The notes beneath the pieces were generated by a model. That model did not search any database, had not been told where the DNA came from, and saw only the letters and a list, made by a program, of their open reading frames with translations. A program made the position numbers and the translations under genes. From Halomicrobium zhouii (lineage in GTDB: Archaea > Halobacteriota > Halobacteria > Halobacteriales > Haloarculaceae), in NCBI RefSeq assembly GCF_900114435.1, contig NZ_FOZK01000001.1, positions 434,001 through 498,000 of the forward strand: a stretch of 64,000 nucleotides of DNA, read 5' to 3'. Of the stretch, positions 9,493 to 18,944 are shown piece after piece. How positions within the stretch are numbered: the first letter of the stretch is position 1; each line of letters starts with the position of its first letter.

Positions 9493-10203
9493 ATGGGTGG
9501 AACCAGAACCGGGATGGTCACGGTCGAGGACGTCCCCTCGAAGGCGTATCGCGGCGTCGAGATCCTGTTGCTGTTACCGATCGCACTTTACGCGCTGCTC
9601 GGCGTCGGTATCATCTTGCTCGGGTTCGGCGAGAGCGAAGCGGGGCTCATGGGCGCCGTAGCCGCGGTGAGCGCGTGGTGGGTCGGTGGCCTCGCGCTCT
9701 TCTTCGTCTCCTGGCTGTTGACGCCGGTCGTCCTCTACCTGGACACGATGAAGATCAACGAGGCGGACCTGGAGTGGCAGCCCAGTCCGGTGCTGTACGC
9801 GGTTCTCGGCCTCTTCTTCGGGTATCTGATGAAGCTCCACCACATCTACAAGCGTCACCAGTTCGTCGTCGACTGGGTCGAGCGCGACTGGTGGTGGGTG
9901 TTCGTGGCGGCCGGGACTGTCCTCCCGACCATCTTGCTCGCGCTCGCCTTCTCCGTCGGGACGAACAGTGGCACCATCGTCCCCTTCCTCCTGGTTGGTC
10001 TCGCTATCCTGACCGCCGTCCCGTTCCCGCTGGCCATCTATCGCGACGCGACCTACGTCCGGCTCAACTCCAGTGGCTGGCGGCCGAACCCGGGGAACTA
10101 CCTCAATCTCGCCGTCTTCTTCTTCGTCCTTGCGCCCGTCGTGTTCCCCATCACGGGGGGCTACTATCTGGTTCGCCGACACCGGGCGATCGGGACGGTC
10201 TGA
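9493..10203 (+). CDS. Haloarchaeal multi-spanning membrane protein of unknown function
   Basis: 236 aa from the ATG; a GTG four codons upstream gives 240. I do not recognise the family. About six hydrophobic segments are visible: EILLLLPIALYALLGVGIIL, the region around WWVGGLALFFVSWLLTPVVL, VLYAVLGLFFGYL, WWWVFVAAGTVLPTILLALAF, TIVPFLLVGLAILTAVPFPL and a C-terminal one ending ITGGYYLVRRH. A basic HHIYKRHQF follows the third segment. It is a single gene with its own strong TATA box. No catalytic motif is visible. Confidence 0.7.
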   Translation: MGGTRTGMVTVEDVPSKAYRGVEILLLLPIALYALLGVGIILLGFGESEAGLMGAVAAVSAWWVGGLALFFVSWLLTPVVLYLDTMKINEADLEWQPSPVLYAVLGLFFGYLMKLHHIYKRHQFVVDWVERDWWWVFVAAGTVLPTILLALAFSVGTNSGTIVPFLLVGLAILTAVPFPLAIYRDATYVRLNSSGWRPNPGNYLNLAVFFFVLAPVVFPITGGYYLVRRHRAIGTV

Positions 10204-10292
10204 CCGGAGCGACGAGGGCTCGCCACTCGTAACAACGGACGACACTTTCAGTTTCCGTAACGTATTCCTCCGACCCCTGTGCAGCCTCCGCC

Positions 10293-11003
10293 GTGAACCG
10301 ACAGACCCTCCTCGTCGCGCTCGTCGCCGCCGCGGCCGTCGCCGCGTTCGGCGTCGGCGCGGCGACCCTGGACGACGCCCTCGGGCCGTCGGACCCCGCG
10401 ACCGGCGGTGACGGCGAATTCGTCGACCGGCAAGGTCGCTACGGCGCGGGTCCGGCCGACGACGCGCCTCCCGTGGGTGGGTCGTGCGAGACCTGTCCGG
10501 CTACCGGCATCCAACTGACGACGACCGGCCTGCTTCCGACGGTCCCCAGAACTGTCCTCCTCGCGCTCGCCGGCCTCGGTTCGGTCGTCACCGGCTTGCT
10601 CTGGCTTCGCGCGGGTCGTGGCACTGGCGCGGCCGTCGACGGCGTCGCCGACGACCATGCGGGCCTCGACACCGACGACGACGCCGGGTCGACTGCGGCG
10701 TGGACGCCCGACGACCCGCCCGCGTCGAACCCGGTCTACCGCGCCTGGCGCGACGTCGCCGACGCCATCGACGCGAGCGACCCGGAGACGACGACGCCCG
10801 GCGAGTACGCCGCCCTCGCCAGAGAACGAGGCTGGAACGGTGTAGCCGTCGACACGCTCACCGACCTCTTTCGCCGCGTTCGCTACGGACGGGCCGAGGT
10901 GACCGACGAACGCGCCGAACGGGCACGGTCCGCCGCCGAGCGAGCGCGCGGTGGGACCGAGCACGCCGGGGCGGGCGACCCCGCGGCGGAGGACGGTCCG
11001 TGA
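10293..11003 (+). CDS. DUF4129 domain membrane protein
   Basis: First gene of a four-gene overlapping operon. 236 aa with a GTG start, an N-terminal signal-like helix (about 4-25), a second helix (about 88-108), then a C-terminal DUF4129 domain (NPVYRAWRDVADAI, TPGEYAALARERGW, DLFRRVRYG). DUF4129 is usually found with transglutaminase-like or DUF58/MoxR systems. There is a cysteine pair (SCETCPA) in the extracytoplasmic segment. It overlaps the next gene by GTGA. The role is inferred to be envelope-associated assembly with the DUF58 protein. Confidence 0.85.
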   Translation: MNRQTLLVALVAAAAVAAFGVGAATLDDALGPSDPATGGDGEFVDRQGRYGAGPADDAPPVGGSCETCPATGIQLTTTGLLPTVPRTVLLALAGLGSVVTGLLWLRAGRGTGAAVDGVADDHAGLDTDDDAGSTAAWTPDDPPASNPVYRAWRDVADAIDASDPETTTPGEYAALARERGWNGVAVDTLTDLFRRVRYGRAEVTDERAERARSAAERARGGTEHAGAGDPAAEDGP

Positions 11004-11551
11004 GAGTCCACCGCCTGCCGCTGGCCGTCGGCGTCCTCGCCACGTTCGCCGGCCTCGGTCTCGTCGTGACCGGCGGACCCGCGCCCTCGCCCGGCCCGCG
11101 CACGCTCCCGTTCGCGATGGCCGTCCTCGCCGGTGGGGCCATCGCCGCCCTCTCCGTTCTCGTCCGGTCGGCCGAGGGGCCGACGACGGAGCCGTTGCCA
11201 GACCCCGGTACCACCGCGAACGCCCGGATTCCCGGCGAGCGAGTCGACGAACGCCTCGCCGGTGTGTCGTGGCGCGAGGGGGAGACGCGGGCCGAACTCG
11301 CCGACCGGATCGAGCGGGCGGCGGTCGCCACACTCGTGCGGACCGAGGGGTGGACGCCCGCGGAGGCCCGCGAGCGGCTTCGAGACGGCACGTGGACCGA
11401 CGACGAGCGGGCCGCGGCGCTCCTGTCTGACGGCGAGGATCAACCGTCTGTGAGTGACCACGTGCGTGCGCTCGCGACCGGTGAGACGCCCTTCCAGCGC
11501 CGGGCCGACCACGCGGTGGCCGAACTCCACCGCCGGGTGGTCGACGGATGA
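11000..11551 (+). CDS. Small membrane protein of the DUF58 operon (DUF7269-like)
   Basis: 183 aa, GTG start overlapping the previous stop by 4 nt. Two N-terminal hydrophobic helices (about 5-24 and 37-56) are followed by a soluble acidic helical region containing WREGETRAELADRIERAA and TPAEARERLRDGTWTDDERA. It resembles the protein that sits between DUF4129 and DUF58 genes in haloarchaea, which I believe is DUF7269. No enzymatic motif is visible. It ends in a 4-nt ATGA overlap with the DUF58 gene, so translational coupling is likely. Confidence 0.75.
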   Translation: MRVHRLPLAVGVLATFAGLGLVVTGGPAPSPGPRTLPFAMAVLAGGAIAALSVLVRSAEGPTTEPLPDPGTTANARIPGERVDERLAGVSWREGETRAELADRIERAAVATLVRTEGWTPAEARERLRDGTWTDDERAAALLSDGEDQPSVSDHVRALATGETPFQRRADHAVAELHRRVVDG

Positions 11552-12870
11552 CCGACGCCGACCGCGTGGAGATACTGTCGGAGCGCCGGACGAACCGGTG
11601 GGTCGGGCTGGCCGGCGGGGCGCTGGCGGCCGCCGCGCTGGGACTGGTGCTCCGGTCTGCCGGGCTGTTGCTGGTCGCCGGCGTCGGCGTGGCACTTGTC
11701 GCCTACGAGCGCGTCGCTGCGCCACCGCCGGTCTCGATCGCTCTCGAACGTCGCTTCGACCCGGCCGAGCCGGGCGTCGGCGAGTCCGTCACCGTCACAC
11801 TCACCGTCGAGAACGTCGGCGAACGGACCATCGCGGACCTGCGACTCGCGGACGGCGTCCCCGACGGGGTTCGCGTCGTCGACGGCGACGCCCGTCTCGC
11901 GACTGCACTCCGGTCTGGGGCGGCGACGACGCTCACCTACGAGATACGCGGCGGCCGAGAGCGCACCGCGTTCGACCCGGCCCACGTCGCCGTCCGGGAC
12001 GTCACCGGGGTCGTCGAACGCCGGGCCCGGGTGGCCGCGGCGACCGAGACGCTGACCTGGCCCACGAACGCCGACGCGTCGACGATCCCGCTCAGTCCTC
12101 GCCGCTTGGGTGCGGTGGGCGACCTGGTGACCCGGGACGCCGGCGAGGGGCTGGCGTTCCACGCCGTCCGCGAGCACCGGCCCGGCGACCCGCTGGGCAG
12201 GGTCGACTGGCACCGACTCGCCAGGACTGGTACCCTCGCGACCGTCGAGTTCCAGCGCGAGCGGACGGCGACGGTCGTCGTCGTCGTCGACTCGCGCCCG
12301 GCGGCGAATCTGGCGCCCGGCGAGCACAGCGAGACGGCCGTCGAACGCAGCAGCGCCGCTGCACGGACGCTCGTCGAGACGTTCGGGGACGCCGGGCACC
12401 GGACCGGCCTGGCCGCGCTCGGCCCGACGCCGTGCTGGCTGCCGCCCGGTCGCGGTGCCTCCCATCGCCGTCGACTCCAGGACCGCCTCGCCGGCCATTC
12501 GGCGTTCGCGGCGTCGGGCGCGGACAGTGCGGACACCGCGGACACCGTGGACACCGGTTCGGAATCCAGCGACGACGGTCGCGGACGCGTCCTGTCCGAG
12601 CCACCGGGGGACGCGACGGTCGTCTTCCTGAGCCCGCTCTGTGACGGGGACGCCGCGGCGTTCGTCCGTCGGCTCGTGGCCCGTGAGTTCTCCGTCGCCG
12701 TCCTCAGCCCGGACCCGACCGCAGCGGGGACGACCGGCCAGCGGTTGGTCGCTCTCGAACGCCGTGAACGCCTGTGGACGGTGCGCTCGCTCGGCGTCGC
12801 CGTCCACGACTGGGAGTCCGACGAATCCCTGGATCGGCTCCTCACGCGCACGGAGGGACGGCCAGCGTGA
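11548..12870 (+). CDS. DUF58 domain protein
   Basis: 440 aa. Two hydrophobic helices near 20-55 are followed by a beta-rich extracytoplasmic region (about 60-180). The DUF58 signature VREHRPGDPLGRVDWHRLAR comes next, then a vWA-like region (TATVVVVVDSRPA). DUF58 proteins usually work with a MoxR-type AAA ATPase in assembling envelope or metal-containing complexes. No MoxR gene is present in this window. It overlaps both neighbours by 4 nt. Confidence 0.9.
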   Translation: MTDADRVEILSERRTNRWVGLAGGALAAAALGLVLRSAGLLLVAGVGVALVAYERVAAPPPVSIALERRFDPAEPGVGESVTVTLTVENVGERTIADLRLADGVPDGVRVVDGDARLATALRSGAATTLTYEIRGGRERTAFDPAHVAVRDVTGVVERRARVAAATETLTWPTNADASTIPLSPRRLGAVGDLVTRDAGEGLAFHAVREHRPGDPLGRVDWHRLARTGTLATVEFQRERTATVVVVVDSRPAANLAPGEHSETAVERSSAAARTLVETFGDAGHRTGLAALGPTPCWLPPGRGASHRRRLQDRLAGHSAFAASGADSADTADTVDTGSESSDDGRGRVLSEPPGDATVVFLSPLCDGDAAAFVRRLVAREFSVAVLSPDPTAAGTTGQRLVALERRERLWTVRSLGVAVHDWESDESLDRLLTRTEGRPA

Positions 12871-13373
12871 CTGGCTCTGCGAGCGGTATCGGGAACGCCT
12901 CCGCAGGCCGGATCACCGGTGGTGCCGCCGCGATGGCTGGACTTTCGGCGTTCGTCCTGACCGGCGTCGACACGCTCGCGACCCTCGTCGGCGTCGCGAG
13001 CGTCCTCCTGTTGCTGACCGCGCTGGGCCGGTCGAGTCGCGTCCTCGCGACGCTGGCGGGCGTCGGGCTGTTCGGCGAACTCGTCCTCGCGGCCGCGAGC
13101 GGCGCGCCCGCCGGTCCGCTGCTGGCCGCGGCCGTCGGGATTATCCTTTCGTGGACGTTCGCCCACGCCGCCATCGACCTGGCCGAGAGCGTCGGCACTG
13201 CCCCCAGTCGCGACCTCGAACTCGCCCACCTCGCCGGCACGACGGCCGTGGTGGCGGGCCCGGCCGTTGCGCTCTACCTCGTCTACTCGGTCGAGTGGGG
13301 GTCGGTTCCGCCGCTCGCGCTCGCACTGATCCTCTTCGGCGCCGTCAGCCTGACCGCCGCACTCCGCCGGTGA
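12867..13373 (+). CDS. Membrane protein closing the DUF58 operon (DUF7519-like)
   Basis: 168 aa from the GTG at 12867, which overlaps the DUF58 stop (GTGA). Almost wholly hydrophobic, with about five to six segments (for example AAMAGLSAFVLTGVDTLATL, LLAAAVGIILSWTFAHAAID, TAVVAGPAVALYLVYSV and a C-terminal PPLALALILFGAVSLTAA). I believe it matches the DUF7519 proteins that end this haloarchaeal operon. No catalytic motif is visible. Function unknown. Confidence 0.7.
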   Translation: MTGSASGIGNASAGRITGGAAAMAGLSAFVLTGVDTLATLVGVASVLLLLTALGRSSRVLATLAGVGLFGELVLAAASGAPAGPLLAAAVGIILSWTFAHAAIDLAESVGTAPSRDLELAHLAGTTAVVAGPAVALYLVYSVEWGSVPPLALALILFGAVSLTAALRR

Positions 13374-13740
13374 GTCCACGACGACCACTCTCCCGCCGGT
13401 GTGACGGTCGCTTTCGGCGGTCCGACTGACCGTTCCGAGAGGGGAGCGCGCGCGAGGATTTCGGGCCACATTCGGCTATTTTTGCGGAAACGCCCTGGAC
13501 GAACGTCGGAATCGGTGGCTGTGGGGCGTCTCCTTTCTGGACGGCCAACCACCTTATATCCATAATATTGTGCCCTAATCTGGACGGCCGTCTATTAATC
13601 TAGCACAGGATCTGGTTATCTTCAAGCTAACCCTTATGTAGTGTGATTCCCACCCCTCCTCCGTGAACTGCATGACAAAGTCGGGCGTTTACGAGAGAAT
13701 GTTGGACGTTCAATCACGATAAGCAGCCAAAACCACCAAA
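13374..13740 (+). promoter_or_regulatory. Upstream region of the amt-glnK operon
   Basis: The right half is AT-rich and gene-free. Several TATA-like elements occur: CCTTATATCC at about 13552-13561, and CCCTTATGTAG near 13630. A direct repeat of TAATCT occurs twice, about 20 bp apart (near 13577 and 13596). An inverted repeat GGTTA/TAACC with a 9-nt loop lies near 13613-13631. The last TATA implies a leader of about 90 nt before the amt ATG. Such crowding suggests a nitrogen-responsive regulator binds here. I cannot say which box is used. Confidence 0.45.
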
Positions 13741-13752
13741 GTGAACATCATA

Positions 13753-15082
<1,330 letters not shown>

Positions 15083-15090
<8 letters not shown>

Positions 15091-15448
15091 AACTGCAACT
15101 GACACTGACATCCAGATGATCACGGCGATCGTCCGCCCCGACAAGCTGGCGGACGTCAAGGAAGCACTGACCGACGTCGGCGCCCCGTCGCTGACGGTGA
15201 CCAACGTCTCCGGCCGCGGCTCCCAGCCCGCGAAGAAGGGCCAGTGGCGCGGCGAGGAGTACGTCGTGGACCTCCACCAGAAGGTGAAGATCGAGTGCGT
15301 CGTCGCCGACGTCCCCGCCGACGACGTGGTCGACGCCATCCGCGAGGCCGCCCACACGGGCGAGCCTGGGGACGGCAAGATCTTCGTCCTCCCGGTCACG
15401 GACGCCGTTCAGGTCCGCACTGGCAACAGCGGCCCCGACGCCGTCTAA
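15083..15448 (+). CDS. glnK: P-II nitrogen regulatory protein
   Basis: 121 aa. Trimeric signal protein that binds ATP/ADP and 2-oxoglutarate and plugs the Amt pore through its T-loop. The T-loop is [17 protein letters not shown], with Y60 at the position uridylylated in some bacteria. The B-loop [14 protein letters not shown] is intact. An extra eight to nine hydrophilic residues precede the usual start ([10 protein letters not shown]). It overlaps amt and is followed 4 bp later by an Lrp-family gene. Confidence 0.96.
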
Positions 15449-15452
15449 GCGA

Positions 15453-15908
15453 ATGGAGGTCGACGACACCGACCGCCAACTGCTCGCGGCCCTGGCCGAG
15501 GACGGTCGGGCGACGACGAACGACCTCTCGGCCGCGACGGGCATCTCCCCGCCCGTCGTCGAACAGCGAGTCACCGGACTCGAGAAGCGCGACGCCATCG
15601 CGGGCTACGAGGCCCGCGTCGACTACGACGAACTCGGCTTCGACGTCACCGCCGTCGTCCAGCTGACCGCCGCCGACGCCAGGCGGGCCGAGGTGCTGGA
15701 CGAACTGCGGACGGCAGACCAGTACGTCACGGTCTACGAGGTGACCGGGGAGTACGACGTCGTCGCCGTCGGCCGGTTCCGCGACACCGCCGAACTGAAC
15801 GAACGCGTCGGCGAACTCGTCACCACCGAGGGCGTCGCCGAGGTGACCACCGCGGTCGTCCTCGACACGGTCGCCGACGACCCGCTGTCGCCGCTCCGCG
15901 GCGACTGA
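15453..15908 (+). CDS. Lrp/AsnC family transcription regulator
   Basis: 151 aa. An N-terminal winged helix-turn-helix (DDTDRQLLAALAEDGRATTN and SAATGISPPVVEQRVTGLEK) is followed by the RAM/AsnC ligand-binding domain (TAVVQLTAADARR, YEVTGEYDVVAVGRFRDTAE). It sits 4 bp after glnK in the same direction, so it is probably co-transcribed. By position it may report amino-acid or nitrogen status and act on this operon; that is inference. Its short length fits the family. Confidence 0.92.
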   Translation: MEVDDTDRQLLAALAEDGRATTNDLSAATGISPPVVEQRVTGLEKRDAIAGYEARVDYDELGFDVTAVVQLTAADARRAEVLDELRTADQYVTVYEVTGEYDVVAVGRFRDTAELNERVGELVTTEGVAEVTTAVVLDTVADDPLSPLRGD

Positions 15909-16067
15909 ACCGACTGATCACGTATTTTTCGCGACACTCTACCTGGGTAGCGACTGGTGTCGACTGCCGGGTGTGACGCTGGATTCGACGGTTTCGTTCG
16001 CGAATGACTGAACTACTAGATTGATCAATTTGGGACCGAACAACTGACGGCGTTACCAACGACAAAG

Positions 16068-16163
16068 GAAAGCCCCGACGTGCTGCGGTCCCGCGGCTCG
16101 CTGCGCGCTCACTCCGTTCGCGTGCTTGCATCGCCGGGGTTCCCGCAGCACGTCGCCCCTTTC
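16068..16163 (-). repeat. Dispersed structured element, copy A1
   Basis: Reading the plus strand: GAAAG (16068-16072), then GACGTGCTGCGG (16077-16088), an inner hairpin with loop TCACTCCGTTC, CCGCAGCACGTC (16143-16154, a perfect 12-bp partner) and CTTTC (16159-16163). The family head (GACTGAAAGGGG) and tail (GGGGCTTTC...TTGTCGTT) read on the minus strand. It is the best-folded copy of the family. Confidence 0.8.
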
Positions 16164-16208
16164 AGTCCCACCTTTTGCTCCTGACGGATCGGCCGATTCG
16201 GGTGGACT

Positions 16209-16307
16209 GAAAGGGGCCGACCGCTCGGGGAAGGCGGGCGCAGTAAGCACCGCAGGCGAAGCCGAGGAGCACAGCAAGCCCCCCGACCCGAGCGGGAGGG
16301 GGCTTTC
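16209..16307 (+). repeat. Dispersed structured element, copy A2
   Basis: Opposite orientation to A1 and 45 bp from it. The head is GTGGACTGAAAGGGGC and the tail GGGCTTTCGGGCTGTCGTTT. GAAAG (16209-16213) pairs with CTTTC (16303-16307). CCGCTCGGG (16221-16229) pairs perfectly with CCCGAGCGG (16287-16295). The stem sequence is unlike that of A1 although the architecture is the same. Confidence 0.8.
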
Positions 16308-16459
16308 GGGCTGTCGTTTATCACTCCAGTGGCCGTCGTAGCTCAGATCGATCAACACAGTAGTTGAACCGCTCACGGAGAGACGACTGGTACGAACCGT
16401 CTGACACGCGAACCCCGGTCCGTCGGTGGCGTTAAGCCGTTCGCTCCGGACAGCAGCGT

Positions 16460-17101
16460 ATGAGTCTCGAAGTCGACGTCCGGAAGCTCGACCTCTTCAA
16501 CACGATGGCGAAGGAGGGGTCGAGCACGGTCGCCGACCACCTCGAACAGCTGACCGGGGTGCCGGCGGCCGTCCGGACGTCCCAGATCAACTTCCTCGAC
16601 ATCGGCGACGTGAAGACCCACATGGGCGACGCCGAGCGCGTCGGTATCTACGTCGAACTCACCGAGGCGCCCGGCGGCTACGTCCTGTTCGTCCTCGACC
16701 CGACCGACGCCAGGCACCTGGTGGGGCAGATGATGGGTGGCGTGGGGAGTGGAGACGACGGCGACGGCTTCACCGACATGGAACGCAGCGGGCTCCAGGA
16801 GATCGGCAACATCCTCACGTCCGGGTTCATCGACGGCTGGGCGAACGTGCTCGATACGACCATCGACATGGGCACGCCTCAGTTGCTGTTCGACCGCACG
16901 CCCGCCATCATCGACGACATGGGCGGCTGGCCCAGGTCCGACCTCGTGTTCGTCATCGACTCCCACATTGTGAGCAAAGACACCGACATCGACCTCACCG
17001 TCTACACCTTCCCCGAACTCCAGGCGCTGGTCGACCTCATCCAGGACATCGACCTCGACACCGACGTCGCGGAGGATTCGACCCCGGCCGACGTCTGGTG
17101 A
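16460..17101 (+). CDS. cheC: CheC-type CheY-P phosphatase
   Basis: 213 aa chemotaxis protein predicted to dephosphorylate CheY-P and adjust archaellum switching. The second family active site is intact: S110-GLQ-E114-IG-N117 within ERSGLQEIGNILTSGF. The first site (NTMAKEGSSTVADHLEQL) lacks the expected asparagine and looks inactive, so it may be a one-site enzyme. No other che gene is in the window, so it is an orphan relative to the main cluster. The start is supported by a TATA element about 27 nt upstream. Confidence 0.85.
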   Translation: MSLEVDVRKLDLFNTMAKEGSSTVADHLEQLTGVPAAVRTSQINFLDIGDVKTHMGDAERVGIYVELTEAPGGYVLFVLDPTDARHLVGQMMGGVGSGDDGDGFTDMERSGLQEIGNILTSGFIDGWANVLDTTIDMGTPQLLFDRTPAIIDDMGGWPRSDLVFVIDSHIVSKDTDIDLTVYTFPELQALVDLIQDIDLDTDVAEDSTPADVW

Positions 17102-17123
17102 ACTCCACGGTGGCTCCCCACTC

Positions 17124-18110
17124 GTGATCTCGAAACGATCTCTCCAGCGCCACCAGGTCGCGGTGTACGCCGTGGCAGTCCTGGTCGCCGTCGCCCTCGG
17201 CGTCGGCCGCCCCGGCGCGGCCCGGTCGCTGGAACGCTTGATCAATCCCGTCTTAGCGGTCCTGCTGTACGTCACCTTCCTGGAGGTGCCGTTCGTCCGC
17301 ATCCGGGCGGCGTTCCGGGACCGCCGGTTCATGGCCGCCGCGCTCGGGATGAACTTCCTCGTCGTCCCGCCCGTCGCGTGGGCACTCAGTCATTTCCTCC
17401 CACCGGAGCCGGTGATTCTCGTCGGCGCCTTCATGGTGTTGCTGACGCCGTGTATCGACTACGTCATCTCCTTCACCGACCTGGCGGGCGGCGACGCCGA
17501 GCAGGTCACGGCGGCGACGCCGGTGCTGATGGTGGTCCAGTTGCTCCTCTTGCCGGCGTACCTCTGGCTGTTCGTTGGCCCGGCCGTCGCGGGCGCCATC
17601 GAGGCCGGTCCGTTCCTCGAAGCCTTTCTCGTCATCATCGCCGGCCCGCTCGCACTCGCCTGGCTCACCGAGGTCTCGGCCGAGCGTTCGCCCCGGGCCG
17701 AGCGGTGGCAGTCGGCGATGGGGTGGTTACCGGTGCCGATGATGGGTGCCACGCTGCTGGTCGTCATCGCCTCCCAACTGCCCCGCGTGCAGGACTCTAT
17801 CGGCCAGATAGCGGCCGTCGTCCCGGTGTACGTCGCCTTTCTCGTCGTCATGCCGCTGCTGGGTCGGCTAGCAGCGGGCGCCCTCGGCATGGACGTCGGC
17901 GAGAGCCGGGCGCTCGTGTTCACCTCGGTCACCCGGAACTCGCTGGTCGTCCTGCCGCTGGCGCTCGCGCTGCCGGCGGAGTACGCACTCGCGCCGGCCG
18001 TCGTCGTGACCCAGACCCTCGTCGAACTGACCGGGATGGTCGTCCTCACGCGCGTCGTTCCCGCGTGGCTCGTTCCCGACCGGACCACTTCGTCGGCGAC
18101 CGCGTCGTAA
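17124..18110 (+). CDS. ACR3/bile acid:sodium symporter superfamily permease
   Basis: 328 aa, GTG start, about ten hydrophobic segments. LLTPCIDYVISF (C110) aligns with the cysteine segment of ACR3 arsenite exporters, and SVTRNSLVVLPLALALP with their conserved late helix. The ACR3-type proline/cysteine pattern is only partly kept, so the substrate could be arsenite or another anion. There is no ArsR, ArsC or ArsM neighbour. It follows cheC by 22 bp, but the functions look unrelated. Confidence 0.75.
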   Translation: MISKRSLQRHQVAVYAVAVLVAVALGVGRPGAARSLERLINPVLAVLLYVTFLEVPFVRIRAAFRDRRFMAAALGMNFLVVPPVAWALSHFLPPEPVILVGAFMVLLTPCIDYVISFTDLAGGDAEQVTAATPVLMVVQLLLLPAYLWLFVGPAVAGAIEAGPFLEAFLVIIAGPLALAWLTEVSAERSPRAERWQSAMGWLPVPMMGATLLVVIASQLPRVQDSIGQIAAVVPVYVAFLVVMPLLGRLAAGALGMDVGESRALVFTSVTRNSLVVLPLALALPAEYALAPAVVVTQTLVELTGMVVLTRVVPAWLVPDRTTSSATAS

Positions 18111-18194
18111 TTCGAGGGAACGGCGGCGAGCGCCTCCGCACTCCCGGCGCCACGTACCCACAGCAATTTGACCCATGCCGTCGGGACCGTCAGT

Positions 18195-18635
18195 ATGGTC
18201 CCCTCGTTCCGGACGCTCCTCCTCGGTCCCCCAGAACACCGGTTCCAGCGTCGCCTCGACCTGGTGTTCGCCGTCGGGCTCTTCCTTTGCACCTTCCTGG
18301 CGTACGCGGTCGGCCTCTTCGAGGTCACCGGTGGCGTCGTCTTCCTCGCGATGGACGCCGCCATCGTGGGTACGATCGCGGCCGCCACCATGGGCTACCG
18401 GCAAAGCGGCCTGATCTTCGGCTGGCTCGCCGCCTACATGCCGCTGCTCGGCGCCAACGCCGACCACTACCTGCTCGGCCTGTCGAGCCGCCCACTGATC
18501 GAGCGCCTCGTGGCCTTCCTCTCCCCCGACGGCCTGGTCTTCCTCGGCGTCGCCGCCGTCGTCCTCGGGACGCTCTCCTGGGCCGCCGGCCTCGGCGGCG
18601 AGCGCGTTCGAGATGCCTTCCGCGACCGTGTGTAG
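18195..18635 (+). CDS. Conserved membrane protein of unknown function
   Basis: 146 aa from the ATG at 18195 (MVPSFRTLLLGPPEHRFQRR). A longer TTG start is possible. Four hydrophobic segments are visible: LVFAVGLFLCTFLAYAVGLF, GGVVFLAMDAAIVGTIAAAT, IFGWLAAYMPLLGA and FLGVAAVVLGTLSWAAGL. I do not recognise a family. It has no motif that suggests catalysis and stands alone between two unrelated genes. Confidence 0.65.
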   Translation: MVPSFRTLLLGPPEHRFQRRLDLVFAVGLFLCTFLAYAVGLFEVTGGVVFLAMDAAIVGTIAAATMGYRQSGLIFGWLAAYMPLLGANADHYLLGLSSRPLIERLVAFLSPDGLVFLGVAAVVLGTLSWAAGLGGERVRDAFRDRV

Positions 18636-18695
18636 CGCCCGGCGAGACGCCACTGTACAAAGATTGATTTCGTATCCGCCGGCATCTCAAACAAG

Positions 18696-18890
18696 ATGGA
18701 GCTCCAGGGCCGTACCGTCTCTCGACGCGGGTGGATAGCGCTCGCCCTGCTCGTCGTCGTCGTCGCAGTTCAGTCCCGGCTGATAGCGGACGGCTCGGTC
18801 GAGCCGGTCTCGCTGTACACGGTGGAAATTGGCCTGATGACGCTGTACTGCGTATGGAAGGGAATCGTCCAGCCGCGACGCGCCAACTAA
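18696..18890 (+). CDS. Small membrane protein, 64 aa
   Basis: Two hydrophobic segments: RGWIALALLVVVVAVQSRL and a weaker EIGLMTLYCVWKGI, with a basic tail PRRAN. Codon use, with G/C at third positions, matches its neighbours and argues that it is a real gene. I do not recognise the family. It is preceded by an AT-rich AAAGATTGATTTC stretch about 35 nt upstream. Confidence 0.55.
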   Translation: MELQGRTVSRRGWIALALLVVVVAVQSRLIADGSVEPVSLYTVEIGLMTLYCVWKGIVQPRRAN

Positions 18891-18944
18891 ACCGGTGGAC
18901 GCCCGGTCGAAACTGAGGCAGTCGTTCGCTTCGCTCGGACCATC

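Larger units (their letters stand above)
15909..16459. other. Intergenic region with an inverted pair of structured repeats
   Basis: The 551-bp gap between the Lrp gene and cheC has no protein gene. 15915-16060 is fairly AT-rich and shows nothing I can name. 16068-16163 and 16209-16307 are two members of a dispersed repeat family in opposite orientation. A GCGTTAAGCC box near 16429-16438 lies about 27 nt before the cheC ATG and is its probable TATA element. Confidence 0.6.
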
